Below are positions 11,405-22,455 of a DNA stretch of 64,000 nt, in pieces. A program made the translations under genes and the position numbers. Position 1 is the stretch's first letter, and each line of letters starts with the position of its first letter. The notes under the pieces were generated by a model. That model did no database searches. It was not told the DNA's origin and worked only from the letters and a program-made list of their open reading frames with translations. Source of the DNA: Monomorium pharaonis (lineage: Eukaryota; Arthropoda; Insecta; Hymenoptera; Formicidae); the NCBI RefSeq assembly GCF_013373865.1, contig NC_050470.1, positions 14,334,873-14,398,872 of the forward strand, given 5' to 3'.

Positions 11405-11703
11405 AGATTATTATTTAAGGAGGGAAATCCACTTAAAAGCTTGAATATTAATGCAAAGTTTGGGAATTTATTGCAAGAAAATTAATGAAGTAAATATTCT
11501 TAATTGTTTTGTATTACAATATATATATATATTTAACTACATTAAAAATTTTTTTTTAAGAAAATATAATAAAATAAAAAAGTTATAGCTATTGCCTGGA
11601 GATGCCTCGCCGTTACCGGTGGATTGCGGTAAACTTGCAATCCTGGATTATTTTGTATCTGGAACCAAAAAATAAGAAATTTTCTTGTAAAAGAATGGTA
11701 TAC
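11405..11703. repeat. outer inverted-repeat arm, left (partner 22194-22455)
   Basis: Contains GATGCCTCGCCGTTACCGG, TTAACTACATT and AAAATTAATGAAG. All recur as complements, in order, at 22194-22455, so the segment between is bounded by ~270-300-bp inverted repeats lying outside the TGACGT-rich terminal repeats. Confidence 0.85.
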
Positions 11704-11773
11704 GCTGTCTTTGACGATCCCGGAATACTTTTTATACAAATAAACATATTCCGGGATTGTTGAGGACAGCGTC
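11704..11773. repeat. 70-bp hairpin
   Basis: GCTGTC...GATCCCGGAATA / TATTCCGGGATTG...GACAGC form a stem with a short loop. It is absent from the matching position of the right arm (about 22194), so it was probably inserted in the left copy. Confidence 0.7.
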
Positions 11774-11960
11774 CCAAGTAGCAATATGTCGTTATTACGA
11801 CGTCATATTTTAGTCACTGTTTACGTTAAAATCACTTTTGATATGACGTAAATATGACGTTAATATGACGGTCCTAAGTCATAGACCAATGACGTCATAT
11901 TTAGGACGACAAAATGACGACATTTTTATGCCATATATATGACGTATAAAATTCGTGATT
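11774..11960. mobile_element. TGACGT-rich terminal inverted repeat, left
   Basis: Starts near AAGTAGCAATATGTCGT and contains many TGACGTCAT/ATGACGTAAA-like motifs. The complementary right terminus is 22121-22193 plus 20800-20866, interrupted by the 20867-22118 element. Only the outer ~45 bp match closely; inside that, similarity is mainly in motif content. Confidence 0.65.
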
Positions 11961-12161
11961 TTTGGTTATATTTTAAAATTTATTCTTTTAATAATACAAA
12001 TTTATTAGAGTTTTAACTTTTTATTAATTAAAATACATAAAATTCATAAAATACATAAAATAGAAACAAAGTTTTATTTAATTTTATAATTATATTATAA
12101 CGTAATTATATTATAAATATATATTTATGTGTATGTGTATGCTCACATACACATGTATATA

Positions 12162-12319
12162 CCCAGCAAACACAAAGTTACATGTAACGTGCTTGTTAGT
12201 TGTAATTTCCCACTCAACAATGTAATTGCAATATAACACGTGTGTTATATTACAATTACATTGTTGAGTGGGAAATTACAACTAACAGGTACGTTACATG
12301 TAACTTGGTGTTTGGTGGG
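12162..12319. mobile_element. 158-bp TA-flanked palindromic MITE
   Basis: TA|CCCAGCAAACACAAAG ... CTTGGTGTTTGGTGGG|TA. Almost perfectly palindromic around ACACGTGT at about 12240, with no coding capacity. Confidence 0.85.
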
Positions 12320-13228
12320 TATATATACATATATAACATTTGCATACATATATTTTTTATAAAAATAATATATATTAATATTTAAAAAATTGCAAGTATA
12401 TGTACATATTGCACATTATAGTACATACAATATAATGTGCAATATATACTTACAATTGTTTAGAAAATAGAACAATATTTTATTTTTTTGCTTATCTAAT
12501 ATCACGTTTCAAACTTTTTTATTTTATCATTAAGAACAAATATTTTTTTAGACAAATTAGAAAACCTTTTGTATTGCTATAATTCAGGTATATAACATAA
12601 AATAAACATTGCAATAAAAAATATAAATATTTAAATTAATAATACATGAAAAAAAAATATATATACAGGGTGAGTTTTAATGGATGTCCTGGCCTTTTAC
12701 CATCAGAAATTTACCAACGATAACTTACCGACTGTATCTCTAAAGATTCGGACGGCCCATAGGTGGCAGTTCTGTGGGTCAGCGGTAAGTTAAGAAGTAT
12801 TTTAATATTTTATATTAGAAAAAACAAATATCTAATCATATTTTTGCCAATAATGTAAAACATTAACATGCCCAAGAATAAATTTGTGTACATCTATTAT
12901 AAAATTTAAATGTAAAATTGTAAAATACATTATGTCAATGTTACAAATGCTAATTATAACAAATTTAAAATTAAAATAATAGTGGTCTTCCACACCACCT
13001 TTGAGGTTCCACTAAAGGCGCGTTAGGTTTTTTAAAGTGGACCTTTACTTGTAGCCATATTTTACCACATTTTTTACAAAAATTTAAAAAATATTGTCGA
13101 AGTTAACGACCTATTCAATATGTAAGTCTCAAAACAAATATATTGAAGTTATATTAAGTAAGAATGCACGCAGATGAAAATTTTTCATCAATGTGTAACC
13201 GTGCTTATTATGATAACTTATCATGTTT

Positions 13229-14406
13229 TCACTTCAATATGTGTTCGAAGTGACCTCCCTCCATCCTCTCACAAAGTAGAGCCCTATCCAAGATTGCATT
13301 ACGTACCCGGCACAACATCTGTGGAGTTATTGCACGGCAAGCTCGTACAATTTTATCCTTCAGATTTTCAGCGCTAACAGGTCGCGTTGCATATACCTGT
13401 TGTTTAAGATAACCCCACAAAAAAAAGTCAAGTGGTGTGAGATCTGGTGAACGCGTTGGCCATTCTTGGGGACCGTGAAGACCTATCCAATGCCTACCGA
13501 TTTTCTCGTTTAACAATAATCTTGTCTCTTTGGCGGTGTGTGCAGGATGGCCGTCCTGCTGGAACCACATGTTAACACATGATTCCAGTGGCACCTCATC
13601 TAACAAAGTGACAAGCTCGTTTCTAAGAAAATTTCGGTAAAAATTGCCATTGACCTTGCCATCAATAAAATATGGCCCAATGATGTGGTCCCCGAGAATA
13701 CCCGCCCAAACATTCACTGACCACTTGACTTGGCTGTGTGCTTGCAGCATCCAGTGAGGATTCTCGGTAGCCCAGTAATGCATATTGTGGCGGTTGACGT
13801 TGCCATTATTATGAAAAATACATTCATCCGAAAATAAAATGTATTTGGAAAAATAATAATTTTCCTCTATTTTATTAAGAAACCACCGACAATATCTCAA
13901 TCTGCGCGTCTCATCAATAATAAGCAGTTCTTGAGTCAAGATTGCTTTATAAGGATGAAAGTGACCCGATTTTAGAGCCTTACATACCATTGTCTGGCTA
14001 ACTCCTTGTACCTGCGCTATAGTTTGTGTACCAATAGTTGGTTCGTTAAGAGCCATTTCTTGTATAGGCGCGGTATCAATGCGCCGTAGTCGTCCTGTAC
14101 AAAAAAATTAAAAAAAAAATAAAGAGGGAAAAATAAAAAAAAGAAAGGAGAAAAAAGAAAATAATTAACATTATATTAATTGTCAAAAAATCTTATAAAT
14201 AAATATCTACCTGCAGACTTAATAGGTCGCAGTTGTGCTTTGCTTTGTAATCTTGCTGCCAGTCTCGCAAAAAACTTATGATATGGCTTTCTCCGATCAG
14301 GATATTTGCGAGCATAAAGTCTTGCAGCTTTTCGCGGTTGTTCATCGCATTTTCCGAAAACTATGATCATATCATACAATTCTTTATTTGTATAATTTTC
14401 CGTCAT
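13229..14406 (-). CDS. DD41D transposase (IS630/Tc1/mariner superfamily), two exons
   Basis: Exon 1 is 14406-14211 (ATG) and exon 2 is 14094-13229, separated by a 116-bp GT..AG intron. The phase-1 join adds 'GRLRRIDTAPIQE' upstream of the internal Met at 14056. The predicted protein is 353 residues, with an N-terminal HTH region ('MTENYTNKELYDMIIVFG', 'IAQVQGVSQTMVCKALK') and an RNase-H-like catalytic core. The catalytic residues are D in 'LFSDECIF', D in 'WFQQDGHPAHT' and D in 'SPDLTPLDFFLWG'. I count 41 residues between the last two, hence DD41D (rosa/VS-like). It should act in the nucleus by cut-and-paste at TA. No stop or frameshift seen. Confidence 0.93.
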
Positions 14407-14574
14407 TTTGATGTACGTTCTCTCACACGAAACACACGATATAACACAATCAGAGAAAACGTTAGGAAAAACAATTGAGAATCGTCAAGTTTGCAGTCTT
14501 TCCAACTGTTCTCCTGATTGATTGCAGAAACTGCGAACCTGTTGATTTTCAATTTTTATCCCCAGCGTTTTAAA

Positions 14575-14740
14575 AGAACTATACGACATGATTATAATTT
14601 CCGGAAAGTGTGATGATTAAGAAGAAAGCCACATTATAAGGTTTTTGCGAGGCTGGCGGCAGAAGAAACGAGAAAGCAAAGCACAACTTCGATCTATTAA
14701 ACCTGCAGCTAGATATTCTTCTACAGATACATTTTTTCTC
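14575..14740 (+). pseudogene. inverted decayed copy of transposase exon 1
   Basis: The plus strand here matches the minus-strand exon 1: TTTCCGGAAA(G)TG, AAGCCA-CAT-ATAAG, TTTTTGCGAGGCTGGCGGC, AAAGCACAACTTCGA and CCTGCAG. It has deletions and a stop. It ends at the exon's donor region and then reaches the right terminal repeat. Probably a foldback-type internal duplication. Confidence 0.75.
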
Positions 14741-15016
14741 CCATTATTGTTTTTTTAACAGGACGACAACTTGGGCATGTTAATGTTTTACATTATTGGC
14801 AAAAATATGAGTAGATATTTGTTTTTTCTAATATAAAATATTAAAATACTTCTTAACTTACCGCTGACCCACAGAGCTGCCACCTATGGGCCGTCCGAAT
14901 CTTTAGAGATACAGTCGGTAAGTTATCGTCGGTAAATTTCTGATGGTAAAAGGCCGGGACATCCATTAAAACTCACCCTGTACATGTATATGTACATATT
15001 ATACACATACATTCAC

Positions 15017-15056
15017 GTGTGTGTGTATGTGTGTGTGTGTGTGCGCGCGCGCGTGT
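15017..15056. repeat. (GT)n(GC)n microsatellite
   Basis: GTGTGTGTATGTGTGTGTGT followed by GCGCGCGCGCGTGT. Confidence 0.95.
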
Positions 15057-15203
15057 AGAAATTAACTAAGTTAACTTTTTTTTTAAATAGTTATTTAGTT
15101 AAATAATATTAAATAGTTAATATTATTTTATTTTTAAGTTTCTACTAATTTTACTTCACAATAATTTTTAATTTTTTTATATTTATTTACATTAAAAACT
15201 TAC

Positions 15204-18200
15204 CAAAGCTGAAGAATTATTTTTGTTTTCTAAATATTTTTCTAATATTGCAACATCATTTGTTGATTGTAATGGTAACCGTACTGGTAAATTTTCTGGA
15301 ATGCATGTATTTATTTGTCGAGTCTCTTTCTGATTAAGTATTGTAAGTATTTCTTTATTCTGCTCTTTAATAAGCATTAACTGCTGTAATATTTTTTTAT
15401 GAAAAGCTAAAAATATAAATGTAAAATTTATTATTGTATTTTTATATATAAAACTTTTATTAAATGTAAAATAAAAAATACTAATACGTAATTAAAAAAT
15501 TATAAAATTTTATTATAAAGTCTTCTTTAAACCAAGAAATAATCATAAATAATCGTAATAAAACTGAATGCTAAAGTTTAATGTAAAAAACAGTTATTTA
15601 TAAAGAAATGATAAATATAATAAATTCATCATAAAACTTACCAAATACGTTTTTAGAACTATGACACACATCAACGTTTGAATCTACATTTGATGTATTT
15701 CTTACAAGGGAACCTCGCGAACCCGAAAATTCTGATTTTAATGAAACTTGGCATAAATGTAGAAGAAGTAAATACATGAATTTAGAAATTAAAAGTTGGT
15801 GCTTATAAACGGTTTAAAGGGTTGAAACCACCCTTCAAAAATGTTGAGTATTTGTCTTTTCTCGATATATCTCGTAAACTAAACAAAGTATTAAAAAATG
15901 TTTCATACAAAAGTTTTACAGTATAAATACCTCTATTTAACTATGCTATTTATTGTTTCAAAAAAATTTTTTTTCAAAAACAAATTTTTTTTCCTTAAAA
16001 AAAAAATTTTTTTGAAAAAAATAAATAGCATAGTTAAATAGAGGTATTTATGCCGTAGAACTTTTGTATGAAACATTTTTTTATATTTTGTTTAGTTTAA
16101 GAGATATATCGAGAAAATGCAAAAATGTCTCAACTTTGAAGTGTGGTTTCACTCCTTCAAACCGTTTTTGAACCAAAATAAAACATTTCTAAATTAATAT
16201 ATCTACTCCCTCTACATTTATGCCAAGTTTCATTAAAATTAGAAAATTTTTTGATTGGGCTTATAAACGGTTTGAAGGAGGAAACTAAACAAAATATAAA
16301 AAAATGTTTTATACAAAAGTTTTACAGCCTAAATACCTTTATTTAACTACGCTGTTTATTTAAAAAAAAAAATTGTTTTTAATTAAAATAAATTTTCAAT
16401 AAAATTGACTTTTATGTATATAGCATTTATAAAATAATTATACTATCTTATACTACGTTCTATTTATATCATCTATGTGTATATTATGTATGTTATATTT
16501 TATGTATGTTATAATACTATACATTTATATTATCTGCATCCCTATATGTATTAGTTTTCATCTAACAGTTGCGCAATATTAGAGTAGTCACGTTGCTTTC
16601 ACACAATTCATTCTGTCTATGTCACATATTTCACATTCAAGTTTTATATTCGTCATATCACGGTATATATCATATATGAAATGGAAATCACGTATTAAAG
16701 TTTGATATCTTTATTAATGATGTTACGCGTCATTTTCACATCTGTATCAAGTCTAACGTGTGCTTGATTAGTACATCAGTATCACATCTAACGAGTGCTT
16801 GATTTTTCTGTTAGATTATTTAATTGAGCGAAGCATAATGTTACACGTAAATGTTGCAAATGTTCTTAATATGTTAATTATTTTATTTCAAATTATACAT
16901 ATTCCACCTATAAATGAAAGAGAAATACAATTACGTGATGTGATAGAGGATATTATAACAAATGATATTATAAGAGTGAATATGACTTATCATTTGATGT
17001 ACACACTGATACTGCTTTAGAATTTTAAAATTATTGGGAAGTGGATTTACCTGACATAGAATATGTAACAAATGATGAGGAAGAATTTTTTTTAAATGAT
17101 AATTGTGGTAGGGACTTCACCTTTTTGAAGCGACGTTGCACTCCTAAAAGAGAGTGTCGGCCTTTTATCACTTCTCCAATATTCGACGGCTTTCCTTTTA
17201 TAGCTACTATTTAAAATTTCGTCTTCTGGTTCACAATTATATTCATTATTAGGTTCATAATCAACATTATCATTTTCTAAAAATTCTTCCACTTTATTTG
17301 TTACATATTCTATGCCAGGTAAATCCACTTTCAAATAATTTTGAAATTTTAAAGCAAAATGAGTGTGTACATCAAATGATAAGTCATTCACTGCATTTGT
17401 TATAATATCCTTTATCACATCACGTAATTGTATTTCTCTTTCATTTATAGGCGTTGATGGAATATGTGTAATTTGAAATAAAATAATTAACATATTAAGA
17501 ACATTCGCAACATTTATGTGTAACATTATGCTTTGCTTAATTAAAAACAATCTAACAAGAAAAATCAAGCACATGTTAGATGTGATACTGATGTACTGAT
17601 CAAACACACGTTAGACTTGACACTGATGTGAAAATGACGCGTAACACCATTAATAAAGATACCAAACTTTTATTAATACGTGATTTCATATATGATACAT
17701 ACTGTGACATGACGAATATAAAACTTGAATGTGAAATATGTGACGTAGAGAGAATGAACACTGTGTGAAAGCAACGTGACTACTAATATTGCGCAACTGT
17801 TAGATAAAAACTAATACATACAACGATGCAGATAATATAAATGTATAGTATTATAACGTAGATAATATATAACATATATAATATACACATAGATGATATA
17901 AATAAAACGTAGTATAAGATAGTATAATTACTTTATAAATGCTATATACATAAAAGTCAATTTTATTGAAAATTTATCTTGATTAAAAAAAAAATTTTTT
18001 TTCAAAAAATAAACAGCGTATTTAAATGGAGGTATTTATGCTGTAAAACTTTTGCATAAAACATTTTTTTATATTTTGTTTAGTTTACGAGATATATGGA
18101 GAAAAGGTAAAAATATCTCAACCTTTGAAGGGTAGTTTCACTCCTTCAAACCGTTTATAAGACCAAACAGAAAATTTTCTGATTTTAATGAAACTTGGCA

Positions 18201-19883
18201 TAAATGTAGAGGGGGTAAATACATTAATTTAAAAATGTTTTATTTTGGTTCAAAAACGGCTTGAAGGGGTGAAAGCACGCTTCAAAGTTGAGACATTTTT
18301 GCATTTTCTCGATATATCTCGTAAACTAAACAAAATATTAAAAAATGTTTCATACAAAAGTTTTACGGCATGAATACCTCTATTTAACTATCATATTTAT
18401 TTTTTTCAAAAAAATTTTTTTTAAAGAAAAAAAAAATTTGTTTTTGAAAAAAAGATTTCTTTTTTAAATAAATAACATAGTTAAATAGAGGTATATACAC
18501 AGTAAAACTTTTGTATGAAACATTTTTTAATATTTTGTTTAGTTTACGAGATATATCCAGAAAAGGCAAAAACTCAAAATTTTTGAAGGGTGGTTTCAAC
18601 CCTTTAAACCGTTTATAAGCACCAACTTTTAATTTCTAAATTCATATATTCACCCCCTCTACATTTATGCCAAGTTTCATTAAAATCAGAATTTTCGGGT
18701 TCGCGAGGTTCCCTTGTTAGTGTATTAATACTATCATGGTTGAAAATATTATTATTAAGAGTATTATTGCTGTTATTAATATTACTGCTATCAACATCTA
18801 AAAATTGCATTTGTAAAATCAAACCATTTTATTTTTTAATAATTTTATACTTTTTTTGCTAATAAAATATACTTACTAAGAATTGTAATATTTTGTGACT
18901 CATCTGAATTTGGAATCTGACAATTTGGATTATTTTTAATATTTTTGTTTGCTCCAATTTTATCAAAACTTTTTCCTAAAAAATAAATTAAAAAAATATA
19001 TATAGTATATACAAAAAAATTTAATATATTATATATATATATTTATAGTATATACTTTTTATTATATATTATATAAATGTAAAGAATTTTTATTTAGTTA
19101 AATATGTATATTTATTTATTTATTTTGTATTTTATGTTTGGAAAAATATGTTTTTACATTTTTATATGATAATACTAAAAATTTAGAATATTTTAAATAT
19201 AATACCAAACAGGTTAGAAGTCTGAGATGTAGTATTTAAATCTATATTTCTTAGTGTAGTTCTTAGTGTCTCATTGTCAGTCCTTTTAATAATTTTTGGT
19301 GGCTGTTGAAATCTACATTCATTGTCACTTTCTTTATTCTCATCATCACTACTCTCTTGTAGACGTATTGGTAAAGTTCTGAATCTTTTTCGAGATTGTA
19401 AATTTTCTTCTGGTTCTGTGTTAAGATCACTTGTTACTTCTGCTACGGAAAGTTTTTGTCTAGCCTTATCTAAATCATCTAAAATTATTTAGAAAATTAC
19501 AATTTTTAATTATTAATTTAATTTAAAAAATTACCTTTTAAATTTTAATAAACATTTTTAATCATAAAGTTTACATATTTACCAGTCTCATAGAAACTGC
19601 GCACTATTCCGTAAATATCCCATGTGTTTGTATTTATTTCTTCTTCTTTTTTTAACGCCCGCTTAAAACGTCCATGGTCTTTATAAGGAGGCCAAAAAAC
19701 TTCTTTTTTTTGTAGAGTGAGCCAGTTAGCATGCACAATCGCTAAGCCACCTTCTGCTACTTGATCAAATTCGACAACACAATACATGTTTTCTTTTTTT
19801 TTAGAGTTTAATATTTGCGAATATTTATCATTAAATGAGTCTATTAAATGAGTACAATTCAAATCAATATCGATTATGCGTTT
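15204..19883 (-). CDS. DUF4806-family gene, copy B (5 exons, split by an insertion)
   Basis: Exons on the minus strand: 19883-19583, 19478-19206, 18975-18877, 18797-18720 continuing at about 15714-15652, and 15406-15204. All have GT..AG borders and matching phases (1/1, 1/1, 1/1, 1/1, last donor phase 0). Exon 1 carries the N-terminal module: 'MYCVVEFDQ', 'GLAIVHANWL', 'KKEVFWPPYKD', 'SFYETG'. Exon 2 is Ser/Asp/Glu-rich with 'QESSDDENKESDNE'. Exon 5 has 'LPVRLPLQSTNDVAILEKYL', the start of DUF4806, and ends in phase 0 as gene A exon 5 does. I find no counterpart of gene A exons 6-7; the DD41D element lies where they would be expected. A real ATG start was not identified (exon 1 begins at an acceptor), so a 5' exon lies further upstream. 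Probably disabled by the exon 4 insertion and 3' loss. Confidence 0.7.
16799..17020 (+). pseudogene. inverted partial copy of the ORF at 17092-17607
   Basis: Encodes 'IMLHVNVANVLNMLIILFQI' and 'INEREIQLRDVIEDIITN', near-identical to the minus-strand ORF on the opposite arm, then frameshifts. It is the left-arm copy of the same captured sequence. Confidence 0.7.
17092..17607 (-). pseudogene. captured transposase-type N-terminal fragment
   Basis: 171 residues. After a hydrophobic start ('MLHINVANVLNMLIILFQ') it has 'INEREIQLRDVIKDIITN', an acidic stretch, and then 'SYKRKAVEYWRSDKRPTLSF'. That last motif resembles the entry to helix-turn-helix DNA-binding domains of insect transposases. The frame ends shortly after, before any catalytic core. 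I read it as a gene fragment trapped in the foldback. The family is not certain. Confidence 0.5.
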
Positions 19884-20800
19884 CTGTAAAAATTATAAAA
19901 TCAAAGTTACTATCTTAGAAAATATCATCGTTTCATATGACAATTGCAAGTTGAACAGCCAAATCGTGTTATTCGCTGAATGTAAAAAAAAAATATAATA
20001 AAAACAAAATGATACCTGAAAATATTCACGTGATGCCTCCAAAAACAACTTAAATGTATCGTAGCCGATGTAGGTGGTGAAGTACGGCAAGGCCACAAAA
20101 TATACATAAAGAACAGAGTAATAGACAAATATCGATCGCATAAAGTATAAACGATCATATAAATCTTTTTCTTCTCCTCTTTAAAGCAACTCAGAAGTAC
20201 GATTCGACTCAGAACTACGATTCGTATGTTTGTTAAAGACGATGACTTGTAGATGATGATTTGTAGACAAAATCTAAATAATAAAATGCAAAGATAAACG
20301 ATCTATTATTAATATTATAATAGTGAATATAAAATTGCGGTCGATTGCATCAGAAATATTTGGCGCAAAACACGTGTTCGCGCGCGAAAAAAAATTGCTT
20401 GCATGTTTTAACCTTGCAATAACTGTACGTGGACGCCTGCTTTGTTCTTCTGCCACAGCTTTCTCCGTTTAGTCGATTTTTTCTCCTTTCTTTTGGGAAT
20501 ATGTCGCGAAATATCGAATGAATTTAATGCACATGGAATCGAAACACATCCGTTAGTTGATCCGTATCCGCTCCGTTCACACACGTTGAGTCGCACATAC
20601 ACTCATGCTCCCCGAAAAAACTATCGGCCATGTAGCCACGCCACAAGCCACAAGTATAGCCAGTATAGCCACTAACATCAATATATCCGATAAAAATTAA
20701 CTCATCAAGTGGATATTGAATCGATGTTTTGCACCAAAAAATTAATAAAATAAATTAATAAATCAATAAAATAAGTAATAGAAAAATAACCTTAAAAAAC
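19884..20800 (-). promoter_or_regulatory. 5' flank of gene B (possible upstream exon and promoter)
   Basis: The segment just upstream of gene B exon 1. 20330-20680 is less AT-rich. I see no convincing TATA or coding exon; the short frames here have no family match. The missing first exon with the start ATG may lie here. Confidence 0.25.
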
Positions 20801-20979
20801 GTTTTAATGACGTTATTTCTATGACGAATATGTCGTCAAAAATGTTACGTCTATATTATGTCATTACCCGAGTAGAAAATAGTTAGGGAAATCCTTATGT
20901 AGCATAAAGCCCCGATGAGGATTTAATAAGGATGCCATAAAAAGGGTTACCTTAATATTACCACATCAGGGCCTTATAA

Positions 20980-21245
20980 GGTATTATTAAGGATGCCTTA
21001 AACTTACTGAGTAAGATTTTGTTACGGAAAGCAAAAAAGGACCTTGCAAGGTATTATTAAGGATGCCTTAGATTTATTAAGTAAGATTTTGTTACGAAAA
21101 GCTAATAAGGGCCTTACAAGGTACTATTAAGGATGCCTTAGATTTATTAAATAAGATTTTGTTACGAAAAGCTAATAAGGGCCTTTCAAGGTACTATTAA
21201 GAATGTCTTAGATTTACTAAATAAGATTTGGTTACAAAAAGCTAA
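20980..21245. repeat. 60-70-bp subterminal tandem repeats
   Basis: The core AAGGTA(T/C)TATTAAGGATG recurs at about 20988, 21048, 21118 and 21188, each followed by CCTTAGATTTATTAA-TAAGATTTTGTTAC. Confidence 0.9.
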
Positions 21246-21722
21246 TAACGACAAGTTGCGATATCGAAAAAATGTTAATGCAGTTTTTAGCAATAATTTT
21301 TGTAACAATTAGTTGCAAAAAAATTTTTACAATTTATTATAAACAAATTAACAAATAATTATCCTAGCCTAAAATAAACCACGACGGAAATATGTATAAT
21401 ATGTCCATGTTTATAACAAATAATATAATGTTTATAATATATATGTTCTTTGTTTATAAAAATTATTTAAAAAATTTTTTGCAACTGATTTTTGTTGCAA
21501 AAATTTGTTTTTTTTTATCAAAACGGTCGTTTTTTAAGTTATTCCACATATTTCTTGTATGTGAAAATTAATAAAAAAATTTGTTAATTAATATTTATTT
21601 ATAAAAATATAATTTAACTAAACATGTTTCATCTTTTTAACATCTATTGAATTGATCTACAACACGTATGTATAACATATAAATATCCACAAACATCAAT
21701 GGTTCATGGATCAACTCGAGGT

Positions 21723-21800
21723 GTCAGTTCCTGTACGCTCTTAAAAGTCAAGCAGCGTTCAAGGTAGTTTGCAGATGGATGGGTGACCGTTTTTTCGATT
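21723..21800 (+). ncRNA. 5S rRNA-derived sequence (pol III internal promoter-like)
   Basis: AAAAGTCAAGCAGCG (21742-21756) and GATGGATGGGTGACCG (21774-21789) align in order and nearly in spacing with the box A and box C regions of animal 5S rRNA (known pattern GAAGTTAAGCAACG ... TTGGATGGGTGACCG). A T6 run follows at once (21790-21795) and could terminate pol III. The 5S 5' third and 3' stem are not preserved, so this is a relic or SINE3-like promoter module, not a functional 5S gene. Confidence 0.7.
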
Positions 21801-22120
21801 GCAGAAAATGCTGTAATAATGACCGAATCAGGCATGCCGGATTTGACGTTTGGTCCTGATTTGGATATGGTATACATAATATAACTCCTAAATTTTTATT
21901 TTTATTACATCCCTTATCAGAGTCAATTAGGGGTTGCCTTATAAAGCCCTGTTAATATTTGTTTATAGGGCCCTGATAATTTTTCCTTTAAGGTGCTCTT
22001 AAACCATTTGTTTCACTTTTTTTTCAGGCCCTACTTATATATCCTTACTAGGGCCTGAATAATTTTAAGGAAGCCTTATCAGGGCCTTATAGGTGCCCTA
22101 TTACATTTTCTACTCGGGTA

Positions 22121-22193
22121 CTCAGTCATCTGACGTCGTATGACGAGAAATGACCTTAAAATGATGTCATAATGACGACATATTGCTACCTGG
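22121..22193. mobile_element. TGACGT-rich terminal inverted repeat, right
   Basis: Complement of the left end: ACGACATATTGCTACC against GGTAGCAATATGTCGT. It continues at 20800-20866 across the inserted 20867-22118 element. Confidence 0.65.
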
Positions 22194-22455
22194 AGTATAC
22201 TATTTCTTTTTAAGAAAATTTTTTATTTTTTTGTTTCCAGGTGATTGAGGATCGCAATTCACCAGCAACGGCGAGGTGTTACCGGAAAAAAGCTATAACT
22301 TTTTTATTTTATTAAATTTTTTTTTAATTCCTGAATGTAGTTAAATATATATTTTATAATAAAGAAAATTAAGAATATTTGCTTCATTAATTTTCCTGCA
22401 ATAAATATCCAAACTTTGTATTAATATTCAAGCGTTCAGGATTTCTCTTCTTAAA
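22194..22455. repeat. outer inverted-repeat arm, right (partner 11405-11703)
   Basis: GCAACGGCGAGGTGTTACCGG, AAAGCTATAACTTTTTTATT and CTTCATTAATTTTCCTGCAA are complements of the left arm in order. Confidence 0.85.

Larger units (their letters stand above)
12666..14980 (-). mobile_element. intact DD41D Tc1/mariner-superfamily transposon
   Basis: 2315 bp flanked by TA (12664-12665 and 14981-14982). Terminal inverted repeats of about 210 bp begin CAGGGTGAGTTTTAATGG (12666-12876 and 14771-14980). It contains one spliced transposase gene with no stop. Between the 5' end of that gene and the right repeat lies an inverted, decayed copy of exon 1. The intact frame and good repeats suggest recent or current activity. 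Confidence 0.93.
15715..18716. mobile_element. 3.0-kb foldback element in exon 4 of gene B (TTA duplication)
   Basis: Ends are CAAGGGAACCTCGCGAACCCG and its complement, flanked by TTA at 15712-15714 and 18717-18719. Inverted arms of about 1.4 kb run inward to a ~180-bp loop near 17100-17280. The arms hold nested ~100-bp blocks (CAAACCGTTTATAAG...) that recur several times. Removing the element and one TTA restores the gene B frame, so it inserted into a coding exon. A 3-bp TTA duplication fits PIF/Harbinger-type targets, but no such transposase is present. Confidence 0.9.
20867..22118. mobile_element. 1.25-kb TA-flanked non-autonomous element with 5S-like segment
   Basis: TA|CCCGAGTAGAAAAT ... 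ATTTTCTACTCGGG|TA, inserted inside the right TGACGT terminal repeat. The subterminal regions are built of repeats: 20980-21245 on the left and 21900-22110 on the right (GGGCCTTAT, AAGGATGCC motifs in inverse order). The middle contains a 5S rRNA-like stretch. No ORF. Confidence 0.88.

Noticed and set aside
21723..21800. Functional 5S rRNA gene
   Set aside because: Only the internal promoter part is recognisable; the 5' and 3' stem strands are not conserved and it lies inside a transposon.
11405..22455. Polinton/Maverick identity for the 11-kb inverted-repeat segment
   Set aside because: Size and inverted repeats are suggestive, but there is no DNA polymerase B, retroviral-type integrase, protease or packaging ATPase inside.
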